The position numbers were made by a program, and so were the translations under genes. Shown piece after piece: positions 1-9,436 of a stretch of DNA of 64,000 bases (the first letter of the stretch is position 1; each line of letters opens with the position of its first letter). The stretch spans positions 2,108,001 to 2,172,000 of the forward strand of contig NZ_CP037952.1 of assembly GCF_004358345.1 (NCBI RefSeq). Direction: 5' to 3'. Origin of the DNA: Parashewanella spongiae (GTDB lineage: Bacteria > Pseudomonadota > Gammaproteobacteria > Enterobacterales > Shewanellaceae). The notes under the pieces were generated by a model. The model searched no databases and was not told the origin of the DNA. It saw nothing but the letters and a program-made list of their open reading frames with translations.

Positions 1-1026
1 CTAGATGCTTCTAGAATTGTTGTGGTATTAAGGATTGACCATTATGAAGTTGCTAGAGGTGAAATAGATAAAAATTCAGCGAGCCATGACGTCGTTACAG
101 AGTACCAGAGTTCGGGAGATCTTGCCGATACCTTGCTTCAAAATACACAAGCTGATTGTTGTCAATATATTGAAAAAGTGTTGACTTGTTGCCAACAGAT
201 TCAAGGTAAAGGAGTGAAAGAAAGTAAAAAACTCATTGTAGCGATAACTCAAAAGAGTGAAACACCAAAGCAATATTCTGTGATGTGTGAATATGAAGAA
301 AAAGAGCTTTATCATGCTCATGATTTATCTGAACAAGAGGCTAGTCAATTTATTAGATTAGAAGCGGCTTTGAAGGCAGAGCACAGTATCGCAAGTAAGC
401 AAGAGGAGTATTTAGATGAAGAATACTTTTTAAATGCAATTAAGTACATGACCGAAGAAGGATCGCCGACAAGAACGGCATTAATGGACGAGTCTGATGG
501 CTCATTTAATAGTACAAAATTTGTCAGTTGTAGCCCATGTCCGGATAAAGATGGTTTTTATGAGATACAGTTTAAATCTCATTTTGATGGCAAGGCTGTG
601 CTTTATGAAATTAAGTACCCATTTCCACTACCATTTCATGTTGATAAAAGTAATGAAGTGGGCTCAAAAGCAAGCAAAGTAGGTGCAGGTTGTATCGGAA
701 GAGGGCATTCCAATGTCGCACGACTGAGTGAGTTAAAGAGTCTATTAAGTAATGCTAAGCCCTACGTTTCAATAAGAGAATTTTTAGTTCAATTTAAAGG
801 AACGTATCGTGATACTGCATTATTTGAAACAGTAAAACCTGCTCTAATGGATCTCGATAAGAAAACCGGTGGAAAAGGGCAATGTTTTATGGATGTTGTA
901 ACTATGAGAATGTTGCATGGTATAAAGATACAACAAACATCAGTTGCAGAGCTTTCACAGGAAACTTCAATGCTGCCTAAATTAACTGGAGAACCACCTA
1001 AAGTAAGACCAGACAATAAAATGTAA
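1..1026 (+). CDS. Hypothetical protein, 5' end outside the window
   Basis: The frame is open from the first base of the window, so the true start may lie upstream; the first possible internal start is the GTG at 22. At least 334 residues are encoded. I do not recognise a family. The protein looks soluble, with no membrane segment or signal peptide visible in this part. It has Cys pairs near the start (DCCQ and TCCQ) and a later CSPC motif, but no clear metal-site spacing. The C-terminal tail is polar and proline-containing (TGEPPKVRPDNKM). It is followed by about 90 bp of plain intergenic DNA and then a family P repeat. Function unknown. Confidence 0.6.
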   Translation, partial: LDASRIVVVLRIDHYEVARGEIDKNSASHDVVTEYQSSGDLADTLLQNTQADCCQYIEKVLTCCQQIQGKGVKESKKLIVAITQKSETPKQYSVMCEYEEKELYHAHDLSEQEASQFIRLEAALKAEHSIASKQEEYLDEEYFLNAIKYMTEEGSPTRTALMDESDGSFNSTKFVSCSPCPDKDGFYEIQFKSHFDGKAVLYEIKYPFPLPFHVDKSNEVGSKASKVGAGCIGRGHSNVARLSELKSLLSNAKPYVSIREFLVQFKGTYRDTALFETVKPALMDLDKKTGGKGQCFMDVVTMRMLHGIKIQQTSVAELSQETSMLPKLTGEPPKVRPDNKM

Positions 1027-1113
1027 AGCGGGCGGTGATATAACTATTTACATAATTCTACTGCCAACTTGATCAAGTTTCAGCTATTATTCCAAGTCGC
1101 TTTTTACATAATA

Positions 1114-1446
1114 ATACCAATTACAGTAATTAAATGCTCAACTCAGAGCTATGTATGCGCACAAAGTACAAACGAAATTGGTGAAAACATAGTTATCTAC
1201 GTTGAGATAATTTTGTGAAGTATTCTTTATAAACCAAAGTGTGCGCATACAAGCTCCCGAAGGGCAAGGCTAAAGGTTTCCATTACTGCGTTGCACGTTC
1301 TCTTGAATTATCCCGACAAAAGCACGAAGTGCGTTGAACGTCAGCTTTGTATGGCGGCCGTAGGGAATATAGTACTTCGAACATGCGCCTTGTACTGAAA
1401 ACCTTTATCTCTTGCTGAGTGAGAGATTAATTACTGTAATTGGTAT
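1114..1446 (-). repeat. Family P small mobile repeat, copy 1
   Basis: The element begins ATACCAATTACAGTAATTAA and ends with the reverse complement of that sequence, giving terminal inverted repeats of about 20 bp. The inside matches the copies at 27858 and 47045 most closely, sharing the GCGCACAAAG/GTGCGCATAC interior. No transposase frame is present, so it is a MITE-like, non-autonomous element. It fills most of the gene-free stretch from 1027 to 1493; about 90 bp to its left shows nothing I recognise. Confidence 0.85.
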
Positions 1447-1493
1447 AATAAGTACTTCGTCACAGATGGAGCTTTAATAAAAAAGGAATAACC

Positions 1494-3950
1494 GTGCGCT
1501 TATCACGATATCTCATAGTATTGATGACCTTAAATTTGGTCACTGTTCATGCCAACGCCTCAATAATTGAACAAACTAAAGGTAATTTTCAAGACAAGTT
1601 TCGCCAATTAGAAGAACACCTTCCTACACCCAATGATTATCGTAATGCTGCGGGCGAGCCTGGTAAAGATTATTGGCAACAACAAGTTGATTATAAAATT
1701 GATGTACGGCTTGATGAAAAAAAACGTCGTTTATCGGGTAGCGAAATCATCACCTATCATAATAATTCTCCTTACACGTTAAAATACTTATGGTTTCAGC
1801 TAGAACAAAACCGATTTAAGACTGACTCAGCCGCAGAAAGAACGAGTGTATTCAAGGGGATAAATAATAATGTTGATGCCCATAACACCCACGAAGCAAA
1901 AGCGTTTGCAAAAATTGGGTTAAAGCAATTACGTCGTCAACAATTCATGACCGATAATGAACTAGGCTATGTATTATCGAGTGTGACAGATAAAAAAGGT
2001 AAGCCACTCAAATACACCATTGTCGGCGCACAAATGCGAGTTGACTTACCTATGCCATTAAAACCAAATCACAGTACAAAGCTGAATATAGAGTACGGAT
2101 ATAACATTCTAGAAGAAGACGCTGTTGGTGCTCGCTCAGGTTATGAACATTTCCCTGATGATGTTCGAGAAGGTGGCAATGATATTTACTTGTTAGCCCA
2201 GTGGTTTCCTCGAGTCGCCTCTTATTCTGACTACGAAGCTTGGCATAACAAAGAGTTTTTAGGCAGCGGTGAGTTTACCTTAGAGTTTGGTAATTATGAT
2301 GTCAAAATGACGGTTCCAAGCGATCATATTGTTACAGCAACGGGCACATTACAAAATCCAAATAAAGTATTAACAGGCGAACAACAAAAACGTTTAAAGA
2401 AAGCTGAAACGGCTAAAAAACCGTTATTTATTGTGACTCCGGAAGAAGCACTTAATAATGAATCAAGCGTAATCAATGACGAAAAAACATGGCATTTTAA
2501 AGCCGAAAATGTTCGTGATTTTGCATGGGCTTCTTCACGTAAGTTTATTTGGGATGCACAAGGCTATCAGCAGGGAGGAGACATTAACCCTCACGTTATG
2601 GCCATGTCATTTTACCCGAAAGAAGGCGGTGAGTTATGGGAGAAATACTCGACGGCTTCTGCTATCCACACTATGGAAGTCTATTCACGATTTACCTTCG
2701 ATTACCCATACCCAACAGCCATTAGTGTCAATGGGCCAGTTGGCGGTATGGAATATCCAATGATAAGTTTTAACGGACCAAGAACGATTTGGCATGATGA
2801 TGGTTCACGTACGTACACATTGTCTGAAAAGCAGTTTCTTATCGGTGTTGTGATCCACGAAGTAGGGCATAACTATTTTCCAATGATTGTGAATTCAGAC
2901 GAACGCCAGTGGGGCTGGATGGATGAAGGATTAAACAGCTTCCTTGATGGTATTTCCACGCGAGAATGGGACTCAAGTTTAGATTGGGGCCGTGAACCAG
3001 AAGATATCATCGATTATATGAAGTCGAATGTTCAAGTTCCTATTATGACTCAAGCTGACAGTGTGTTGAGATTAGGCCCTAACGCTTACATCAAACCAGC
3101 TGTGGCTCTAAATATATTGCGTGAAGTTGTACTTGGACGTGAGCTTTTTGACTTTGCTTTTCGTGAATATAGCCAACGTTGGATGAATAAGCGCCCAACA
3201 CCGAGCGATTTTTTCCGTACGATGGAAGAAGCGTCAGGTGTTGACTTAGATTGGTTTTTTAAAGGTTGGTTTTACACCACAGATCATGTCGATATCTCCT
3301 TAGACAGCATTTATAAATTGCGTTTAGACACAAGCGATCCAGATATCGATTACGAACGTCGCCGTCAGTCATATCAAGATAAACCTATGCCATTAGCCGT
3401 TAAGCATAACCAGCGTGATGAGTATCAAGAATGGGTTAAAATGAACAGTGACATTCGTGATTATCATGACGAGAATGATCGTTTTAGTGTCACTAATAAA
3501 GAACGTAATAAGTACCAAAGCAAGCTGGCGGGGCTTGAACCTTGGGAGAGGAAAGTATTAGACAGAGCGCTTGAAGAAGACAAGAACTATTACGTTTTTG
3601 ATTTCTCTAACTTAGGCGGACTAGTGATGCCTATTTTACTTGAGTTGACATTTGAAAATGGCGAAACAGAGTCATTAATGATCCCAGCAGAAATTTGGCG
3701 CCGCTCACCTAAACAGGTTAATAAACTGATTGTTACAGATAAAGACAAAGTGCTTGTATCTGCGGTTATTGACCGAGGACGTGAAACCGCTGATGTTGAT
3801 ATTGAAAACAACTATTACCCAAGGCAAATAATTCAATCACGCATTGAAGCCTTTAAATCTAAAAAACGCAAAGGTAATAAGCATCGCGATATCATGCATG
3901 ATAATAAACAAGAACTGAAAACCCCTGACGTTAAGGTGAAAAAGAAGTAA
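1494..3950 (+). CDS. M1-family (gluzincin) metallopeptidase, exported
   Basis: This is a zinc aminopeptidase-like protein of 818 residues, probably acting in the periplasm. An N-terminal signal peptide (about residues 1-22, ending HANA) is visible. The zinc site is HEVGH at residues 455-459 with the third ligand Glu478 in WMDEGLN, which is the HEXXH-X18-E pattern of family M1. GGMEY at 417-421 takes the place of the GxMEN substrate-binding motif. The C-terminal part is basic (KSKKRKGNKH, VKVKKK). The start is GTG, preceded by AAAGGAATAACC. Its stop overlaps the start of the DUF6702 gene (TAATG), so the two are probably one operon. The family call is firm; the substrate is unknown. Confidence 0.88.
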   Translation: MRLSRYLIVLMTLNLVTVHANASIIEQTKGNFQDKFRQLEEHLPTPNDYRNAAGEPGKDYWQQQVDYKIDVRLDEKKRRLSGSEIITYHNNSPYTLKYLWFQLEQNRFKTDSAAERTSVFKGINNNVDAHNTHEAKAFAKIGLKQLRRQQFMTDNELGYVLSSVTDKKGKPLKYTIVGAQMRVDLPMPLKPNHSTKLNIEYGYNILEEDAVGARSGYEHFPDDVREGGNDIYLLAQWFPRVASYSDYEAWHNKEFLGSGEFTLEFGNYDVKMTVPSDHIVTATGTLQNPNKVLTGEQQKRLKKAETAKKPLFIVTPEEALNNESSVINDEKTWHFKAENVRDFAWASSRKFIWDAQGYQQGGDINPHVMAMSFYPKEGGELWEKYSTASAIHTMEVYSRFTFDYPYPTAISVNGPVGGMEYPMISFNGPRTIWHDDGSRTYTLSEKQFLIGVVIHEVGHNYFPMIVNSDERQWGWMDEGLNSFLDGISTREWDSSLDWGREPEDIIDYMKSNVQVPIMTQADSVLRLGPNAYIKPAVALNILREVVLGRELFDFAFREYSQRWMNKRPTPSDFFRTMEEASGVDLDWFFKGWFYTTDHVDISLDSIYKLRLDTSDPDIDYERRRQSYQDKPMPLAVKHNQRDEYQEWVKMNSDIRDYHDENDRFSVTNKERNKYQSKLAGLEPWERKVLDRALEEDKNYYVFDFSNLGGLVMPILLELTFENGETESLMIPAEIWRRSPKQVNKLIVTDKDKVLVSAVIDRGRETADVDIENNYYPRQIIQSRIEAFKSKKRKGNKHRDIMHDNKQELKTPDVKVKKK

Positions 3951-4450
3951 TGCGTTTATTATTGTTAATGTTTGTTTTGCTTTTTGCTGGTAAGCCTTTG
4001 GCTCATCAGCAAAAAGAAGCCTATACCAACATCAAATTCAACCAGAGAACTGACATGTTGGAAATTCAGCACCGCTTTTATTTACATGATGCGGAGCATG
4101 CGGCGCAGCGAGTTATTGATAAAAGTGCTGATCTTATTAGTGATCCTGTGAGCCGAGAGGCGTTCGCCTATTATGCAACGTCAACATTCTCATTGAAAAA
4201 TGAGAGCGAGATGACATTAGCTCTTGAGTATGTGGGAACTGAGTTACAAGGTAAATACCTGTGGGTTTATCAAGAAACGCCCATAACTAAAGATATGAAC
4301 CGTTTTTATATTAAAATGACAACCTTGCAAGAGATTTGGTCTGATCAAGTAAATCACATCAATATTGAACGGAATAAAAAAGTTAATTCAGTAAGGCTAC
4401 ATTTTGAAGATAAGTGGCAACAAGTTTTACTAAGGGATCTAGCGATTTAG
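3950..4450 (+). CDS. DUF6702 family protein, exported
   Basis: This 166-residue protein has a short hydrophobic signal segment (MRLLLLMFVLLFAGKPLAH). The body, with a QHRFYLHDAEHA stretch, resembles DUF6702 proteins, whose role is not known. It overlaps the upstream metallopeptidase by one base, which suggests coupled translation and a shared envelope role. The last five residues (RDLAI) and the stop codon are read from the left end of a family O repeat that starts at 4434, so the native C-terminus has probably been replaced. The DUF assignment is from memory of the pattern and is moderately sure. Confidence 0.7.
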   Translation: MRLLLLMFVLLFAGKPLAHQQKEAYTNIKFNQRTDMLEIQHRFYLHDAEHAAQRVIDKSADLISDPVSREAFAYYATSTFSLKNESEMTLALEYVGTELQGKYLWVYQETPITKDMNRFYIKMTTLQEIWSDQVNHINIERNKKVNSVRLHFEDKWQQVLLRDLAI

Positions 4451-4676
4451 AAAGTACCAATCTTTGTCATACCACTGACATTGCGCACACGGAATAGTTA
4501 TGTGGTCAAGGCTGAATAAGAAATCACTTTTTATCTATGTTTTACTTAAAACTAACCGATATGAACATTTTCACAACGCAAAAGTGAGTAAGTATTCATT
4601 AATTTTGGTTTTTTAATGGATGTGCTCAATGTCAGATACCAGCGAAGGCAGGTATCCAGTGACTTTTATAGATAAA
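4434..4676 (+). repeat. Family O small repeat, interrupted copy
   Basis: GGGATCTAGCGATTTAGAAA follows a TAA and matches the left end of the intact copy at 56481. After TTTGTCAT the copy is interrupted by a 161-bp insert (4475-4635). It then resumes as AGCGAAGGCAGGTATCCAGT, as in the other copies, and is lost at about 4676. The right end is missing. The stop of the DUF6702 gene lies inside it. Confidence 0.75.
4475..4635. repeat. 161-bp insert with inverted ends and ATACCA duplication
   Basis: It is bounded by CTGACATTGCGCACA and, inverted, CTGACATTGAGCACA (14 of 15 matching). It is flanked on both sides by the direct repeat ATACCA (4469-4474 and 4636-4641), which looks like a target duplication. 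Removing the element and one ATACCA restores a normal family O sequence. No reading frame of note is inside it. No second copy was seen in this window. Confidence 0.7.
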
Positions 4677-4910
4677 CCTAAAAACGTCAGTTGAACGCTG
4701 AGTATATGAGTAACTGTTTTAGCAATAAGATGATTTTATCATCATGGCTTTCACCCAATGAGTGAAGTGCTCTACGCTCACAAGCTTGCTAAAATGACTG
4801 CTATCTGCGTTGTAACTTTTGCAAGTAGAATAAACTACTTGCTGCAAGCTACGCCTTACTATCAGCCATTTTTTCTACGCTTGAGAACGCAGTCAACTGA
4901 TGTTTCTAGG
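4677..4910. repeat. Possible 234-bp element with imperfect inverted ends
   Basis: The left end CCTAAAAACGTCAGTTGA and the inverted right end CCTAGAAACATCAGTTGA match at 16 of 18 positions. An inner inverted repeat (CAAGTAG/CTACTTG) lies near 4830. I see no clear target duplication. It follows the truncated family O copy. The roughly 110 bp after it, up to the group II intron, shows nothing I recognise. Confidence 0.4.
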
Positions 4911-5521
4911 GAGCGCCACGAAGCGCTTTATTCTGTTGCGGGATTTGTCTCAACGTATACGCAGCCAAGCGATTACATGGCCATAAACCAGAGACAGCAA
5001 CGTTATTATTTATAATAAGTCCATCAGGTTGAAACGTACCTGACGGGATAATTACCAGTTCATCCCGAAATCTGACGGGCATGCATAATGGGTAACCGCT
5101 ATGACATGAAGCCCTGTGACAAAGGCCTTGAATAAAGGTTGAGATGCAATGTAGGCCGCAGCATCAAGCGAATTCAGTTAAGCGTCGTAAATCAAAAAAA
5201 TGAAGATGGGGAGTCTTTCCTAGTTGACGAACCCTGACACAAACAGAGAAGCAACTGGTAAATGCATCTGTTTGATCTTCCGGCGTAATATGAAGTGGCA
5301 TGTATTGAAGGAAATAAAGTGAACGTGGGAGAGCCTGAGTGTTGGAAGGTAGTGACTTCCACTATCCGAATATAAGGTAAACCGAAATTTCAGATAGGGC
5401 GCTCAGGCAGTCGGATGAGCCCATAGTACCGTTAACCGTGAAGACAACATAACTTCACATCAGGGAAGGGGCTCAGTGTTACACCCGTTTTTTAACGTAA
5501 CTTTTGAGGTGAAATTGCCAT

Positions 5522-6802
5522 ATGGCTAACACTCCAGTAAATATCAGAATATTACAGCGAAAACTTTACTTACGCTCAAAGTTTAACTCGGAGCTACGAT
5601 TTTACAGCTTGTACGATAAACTCAGTCGCCTAGATATACTCGAAGAAGCCTATCGACGATGCAAAGCCAATAAAGGCGGAGCAGGAATTGATGGCATCAC
5701 ATTCAGTTATCTAGAGCAGCAAAAGAAAGTCGTTGCGCTGTTAAAAGAAATTCAAACTCAATTACAACAGAAAAACTATCGACCTAGCCCAGTCAAACGA
5801 GTAGAAATACTCAAAGACAACGGCAAAACGCGGAAACTTGGGATCCCGATAATCAGTGACAGAATTGTGCAAATGGCGATGACAATAGTGATGCAACCCG
5901 TCTACGAACCTCATTTACATGAACACAGTTATGGTTATCGTCCATGTCGAAGCGCCCAGCAAGCGGTAAAAGTCATTGAAATGAGCCTAAAACAAGGCTA
6001 TCAGCACGTACTTGATGCTGACTTGAGCGCCTATTTCGATACCATCCCGCACGCTAAGTTGATGGCAAAAGTAGAAAGGCGAATAAGCGACAGCAGCTTT
6101 CTGAGTTTGCTGAAAAGCTTTATCAAAGCGCCCATCAGCGTAGAGACGGTCAACAGAAAATGGCGAATAGAAGCAAGCCGATGTGGCACTCCGCAAGGCG
6201 GAGTTATCTCTCCACTACTGGCTAACATCTATCTCAACGATTTCTGTTTGAAAATACACGAAAAAACACCGTGTAAAATCGTTACCTATGCAGATGATTT
6301 TGTTGTACTTCATAAGCAAACCTACACACAAGAGCAACTGGACTGGATAACACAGCAATTAAGTGATGAAGGTCTGAAGCTAAATCAAAGTAAAACCCAC
6401 TGTGTGGATATGGGAAAGCTGATGAATAAGTTTGATTTCCTCGGTTTTAACTTTCAACGGATCACAGGTATCATCAAAGGCACCAGTTACATTAAGATAC
6501 AGGCGTCTAAGAAGAGCCAAACAAAGCTGAAAAATAAAATCAGAGACATAGTGAAACACCGAACCTCAAATACACTTGGCGTACTGATAAATAAGGTTAA
6601 TCAAGTTCTGAGGGGATGGAAACACTATTTTGGTGGGATAGGTTATCCCAGAGGTGTATTTTTCAGAATAAATGGATTTGTAGTAAACCGGTTCTATCGC
6701 TGGCATCGTCGCTTAAGTCAACGTCGAAGCAAGTATCTATCACGAGGTGCTTACGAAAAATTACGCCAAGCTGGTCTTGAGTATTTACCCACGACAAGAT
6801 GA
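5522..6802 (+). CDS. ltrA: Group II intron reverse transcriptase/maturase
   Basis: This 426-residue protein copies and helps splice the intron that carries it. The RT fingers and palm begin at about residue 50 (NKGGAGIDGITF, an RT0/RT1-type motif). They continue through GIPIISDRIVQMA and TPQGGVISPLLANIYL to the catalytic YADD at residues 256-259. The C-terminal maturase (GIIM) region has LRGWKHYF at about residues 360-367. The protein ends at SRGAYEKLRQAGLEYLPTTR with no HNH endonuclease domain, so target-primed insertion would rely on other primers. The ATG follows the intron's 5' RNA domains and the domain V hairpin follows its stop, as expected. Confidence 0.93.
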   Translation: MANTPVNIRILQRKLYLRSKFNSELRFYSLYDKLSRLDILEEAYRRCKANKGGAGIDGITFSYLEQQKKVVALLKEIQTQLQQKNYRPSPVKRVEILKDNGKTRKLGIPIISDRIVQMAMTIVMQPVYEPHLHEHSYGYRPCRSAQQAVKVIEMSLKQGYQHVLDADLSAYFDTIPHAKLMAKVERRISDSSFLSLLKSFIKAPISVETVNRKWRIEASRCGTPQGGVISPLLANIYLNDFCLKIHEKTPCKIVTYADDFVVLHKQTYTQEQLDWITQQLSDEGLKLNQSKTHCVDMGKLMNKFDFLGFNFQRITGIIKGTSYIKIQASKKSQTKLKNKIRDIVKHRTSNTLGVLINKVNQVLRGWKHYFGGIGYPRGVFFRINGFVVNRFYRWHRRLSQRRSKYLSRGAYEKLRQAGLEYLPTTR

Positions 6803-6839
6803 TAAGCAAAGTGAAGGGGCTGAGAGAAGTGTAACAACA

Positions 6840-6873
6840 GAGCCGTGTGAGGGAAAACCTCATGCACGGAATC
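6840..6873 (+). other. Group II intron domain V
   Basis: The 34-base hairpin GAGCCGTGTGAGGG-AAAA-CCTCATGCACGGAATC has the length, tetraloop-like cap and two-base bulge of the catalytic domain V. It lies 37 bp after the RT stop codon. Confidence 0.8.
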
Positions 6874-6987
6874 GAAGAGGGGCTGCTGGATAAGCGATAG
6901 CGAAGCCAGTAGCCTACTCTACTTAAAATATCTCCGTGATAAAAGAGTGTTGATTTATTACGGAGATAATCCCCAAATAACCTATTT

Positions 6988-7337
6988 ATACCAATTACAG
7001 TAATTAACTTCCCACTCAGCAAGAGCTAAAGGATTTCAGTACAAGGCGCAAGTTTGAAGTGCTATATGCCTTAACGGCCGCCATACAAAGCTGGCGTTCA
7101 ACGCACTTCGTGCTTTTGTCGGGATAATTCAAAAACTTGTAACCTAGTAATGGAATCCTTTAGCCTTGCCCTTCGGGAGCTTGTATGTGTTCAAATTACT
7201 ACGCAAAATTGTCTCAACGTAGCAATGTAATAACGACAGCTTTGTATGTCGGTAATAACTATGTCTTCATCAATTTCACTTGTACTTTGAACACATACAT
7301 AGCTGTGAGCTGGGAATTTAATTACTGTAATTGGTAT
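6988..7337 (+). repeat. Family P small mobile repeat, copy 2
   Basis: This is a 350-bp element with ATACCAATTACAG ends and the CTCACTCAGCAAGAGC...TTACTGTAATTGGTAT layout. Its interior uses the TGAACACATAC variant, like the copy at 35175. It lies between the group II intron and the PPR gene, with about 65 bp of unremarkable DNA before it. The roughly 140 bp after it is AT-rich and includes TATAAT at about 7461, a possible -10 for the PPR gene. Confidence 0.88.
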
Positions 7338-7477
7338 TACTTCCAATCTCTTCTTTCTAAACAAATATTAATCATTTTAAAGCTTAAAAGTGTGTATCTT
7401 TCAGTTTTAGCTATTCCTTTTTCATCGAGTAAATTATGAAAATAGGAATTTTTATCGGTTTATAATAGAGATTTTTA

Positions 7478-9436
7478 ATGGCGTACGCTTCGACCCCGAC
7501 AAGTCAACAACGAATCAATTTCCCTGAATACATGAGCGATAATTCAGCAAAAACAACACATAAGCTTTGTGTTAAGGGGAAAACATTCAAAGTACAAGCA
7601 GGTGGAACTAAAAGAAGCCTTGTTAGGCAGTGTGAGAAGGATAATATTGTAAGAGGCCCTCAGCGAAAACAATTAAATCATTCAAAATCAACTACATATA
7701 AGCAGTTTGGAAAATTGGTAAGGGTAGAGCTAAAAGAGAATCCTGATAAGTTAAAAAAATTATTTATACAATTTGTTGAAGATTACGATATACAAAGAGT
7801 GCTTGGGCAACCAGGTAACAAGGAAAGTGAAGCCTATTTAAACTCAATTATAAGTGTTTCTAAAGCTAACATAAAGAAAGCTGGTGAAAATCATCAATAT
7901 GATGCAATTTATTGTATCTTGAATCAATTAAGTCAAGCTCAGTTTTCTCACCAACATTTAACCGAAATATATACTGTAGTGATCCCATATTATTGTAAAG
8001 CGGGAATACGAGATGGCTTTTGGGCTAGAAGAGTTTGCGCAATAGAAGATAGATTAAGGACGGGTAAAACAGCAATAGATGTTCCTTTGTGCGTAGCTTT
8101 ACTTCATGGATTTGGAACCTTGTCCGAGTACGATCAGCATGGCGTATGGGGAAGTAAAATTTATTCATTTGTCGATGTGTGCGCTAAACAAGGACTTGTA
8201 GAGTTGCGGTTATTAAATGTAGCATTACAAGCGCTGAGCTTAGCTATAAAGAACGACAGAGAGCTCAATTTGCTCGAGGATTTGGATAAAATAATCGAAT
8301 TTATCGAAGCTAACGGTTTTAAATATGACCTGTATACGGTAATGGCCTTAATTAAAGTATATGGTCGTGTATCGAAGTTTGACGCTTCCCATCAAGCGAT
8401 TAATAAAGCCCATGAACTTTTCTCACGAGTAGAAGAAATGGAGATCAAAGTTGACTTATACATGTTAAATTCAATGATCAGTGCCTATGCCTGCGCATGC
8501 CGACATGATGGCGCTCAACTATGGCTTAAGCGTATTGAGGTACTTCTTCGAAAGTTTGAAACAAAGAATATTCAGAAAACCTTCTATACATGGAACTCAG
8601 TGATTGCAGCCAAAGCCAACGCGGCTCAAAGAGACTCCTCAAAAAAGGTGATTGAAAGTGCATTATGTGACCTTGCACAGTGTCGGGCATCAGGTATAGA
8701 ACCAGATGAGTATACCTATACGTCATTGGTTTTAGGCTTGGCGTTTGGTATCGATTTTGATGGCGGTGAGCCTTTTGCTGAAAAAGTGTTGAGTTTATAT
8801 CATGAGTATATAGAAAAGTGTCGTTATCCTGATACACAATTTCTTAATGTAGCTTTGCAGGCGATGGAAAGTATCATCAGACATGAACTTATGCCAATAG
8901 AAGAAGCTAAGGATCTTGTTTTACAAATTTATGGGAAATGCCGATTAAATTGTAAACCTAAGCCTGTAGGAATTAATACAATTCAATGGATGATGGTGGT
9001 TTACTTCAGGATATCTGAAGCTTTAGATACCCCTCGGAAAAAAGATCATTTTTTTACAAAAGCAGTATCAATGTATGAACTTGCTGTTACAGAAAACTAT
9101 TATCGATCAGAAATATTAGAGATCACCGAAGATGACGGAACAAGCCCGTCTCGAACAGCAATGCTTGATTTACATTCAAACGCAATATTGAAAATTACTA
9201 GCGCGACTCTGCCTTCAAAAACTGCTGGATTTATACTTGTCAAAATAATTCGAGAAATTGAGAAGAGTAAAAGCATTCATGAATTGACCGTTATTACGGG
9301 GTTTAATCAAGGTACGGTTTGCCGAGATGAAGTTGAACGAGTATTACCGCAACAATCTTGCGTTAAGTCTTTCGCGAGACAAGCTAAAAATGAAGGTGCT
9401 ATCGATATTGTTTTTGACTGGGCTAAAGAGCTATGA
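7478..9436 (+). CDS. Pentatricopeptide-repeat (PPR) protein
   Basis: This 652-residue helical-repeat protein has several units of the PPR type. Clear ones run at about residues 270-440, for example DLYMLNSMISAYACACR, TFYTWNSVIAAKANAAQ and DEYTYTSLVLGLAFG, with the usual (Y/T)xxNxxIxA pattern at about 35-residue spacing. Weaker units extend to about 530. PPR proteins bind single-stranded RNA in organelles and are rare in bacteria, where they occur mainly in host-associated species. The first 100 residues are basic and not repeat-like. No signal peptide is visible. Its stop overlaps the start of the carboxypeptidase gene (ATGA), so the pair is co-translated. RNA binding is inferred, and a role on host RNA is only a guess. 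Confidence 0.75.
   Translation: MAYASTPTSQQRINFPEYMSDNSAKTTHKLCVKGKTFKVQAGGTKRSLVRQCEKDNIVRGPQRKQLNHSKSTTYKQFGKLVRVELKENPDKLKKLFIQFVEDYDIQRVLGQPGNKESEAYLNSIISVSKANIKKAGENHQYDAIYCILNQLSQAQFSHQHLTEIYTVVIPYYCKAGIRDGFWARRVCAIEDRLRTGKTAIDVPLCVALLHGFGTLSEYDQHGVWGSKIYSFVDVCAKQGLVELRLLNVALQALSLAIKNDRELNLLEDLDKIIEFIEANGFKYDLYTVMALIKVYGRVSKFDASHQAINKAHELFSRVEEMEIKVDLYMLNSMISAYACACRHDGAQLWLKRIEVLLRKFETKNIQKTFYTWNSVIAAKANAAQRDSSKKVIESALCDLAQCRASGIEPDEYTYTSLVLGLAFGIDFDGGEPFAEKVLSLYHEYIEKCRYPDTQFLNVALQAMESIIRHELMPIEEAKDLVLQIYGKCRLNCKPKPVGINTIQWMMVVYFRISEALDTPRKKDHFFTKAVSMYELAVTENYYRSEILEITEDDGTSPSRTAMLDLHSNAILKITSATLPSKTAGFILVKIIREIEKSKSIHELTVITGFNQGTVCRDEVERVLPQQSCVKSFARQAKNEGAIDIVFDWAKEL

Larger units (their letters stand above)
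5020..6922 (+). mobile_element. Group II intron with its own reverse transcriptase
   Basis: The element is a retrotransposing ribozyme. Its RNA portion runs from about 5020-5060 to the RT start, includes structured GC-rich stretches (5320-5490), and resumes after the RT. A canonical domain V hairpin (GAGCCGTG, a GAAA-type loop, CACGGAATC) lies at 6840-6873. A domain VI-like hairpin and the CTACTCTAC 3' end follow at about 6878-6922. The exact 5' boundary is not certain. It sits between degraded small repeats and not in a gene, so it does no evident damage. Confidence 0.75.

Noticed and set aside
4758-5015. An 85-residue frame before the group II intron
   Set aside because: It overlaps a repeat-like block with inverted ends and has no recognisable features.
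7185-7439. An 84-residue frame before the PPR gene
   Set aside because: It lies largely inside a family P repeat, and its peptide is low in charged residues and unlike a real protein.
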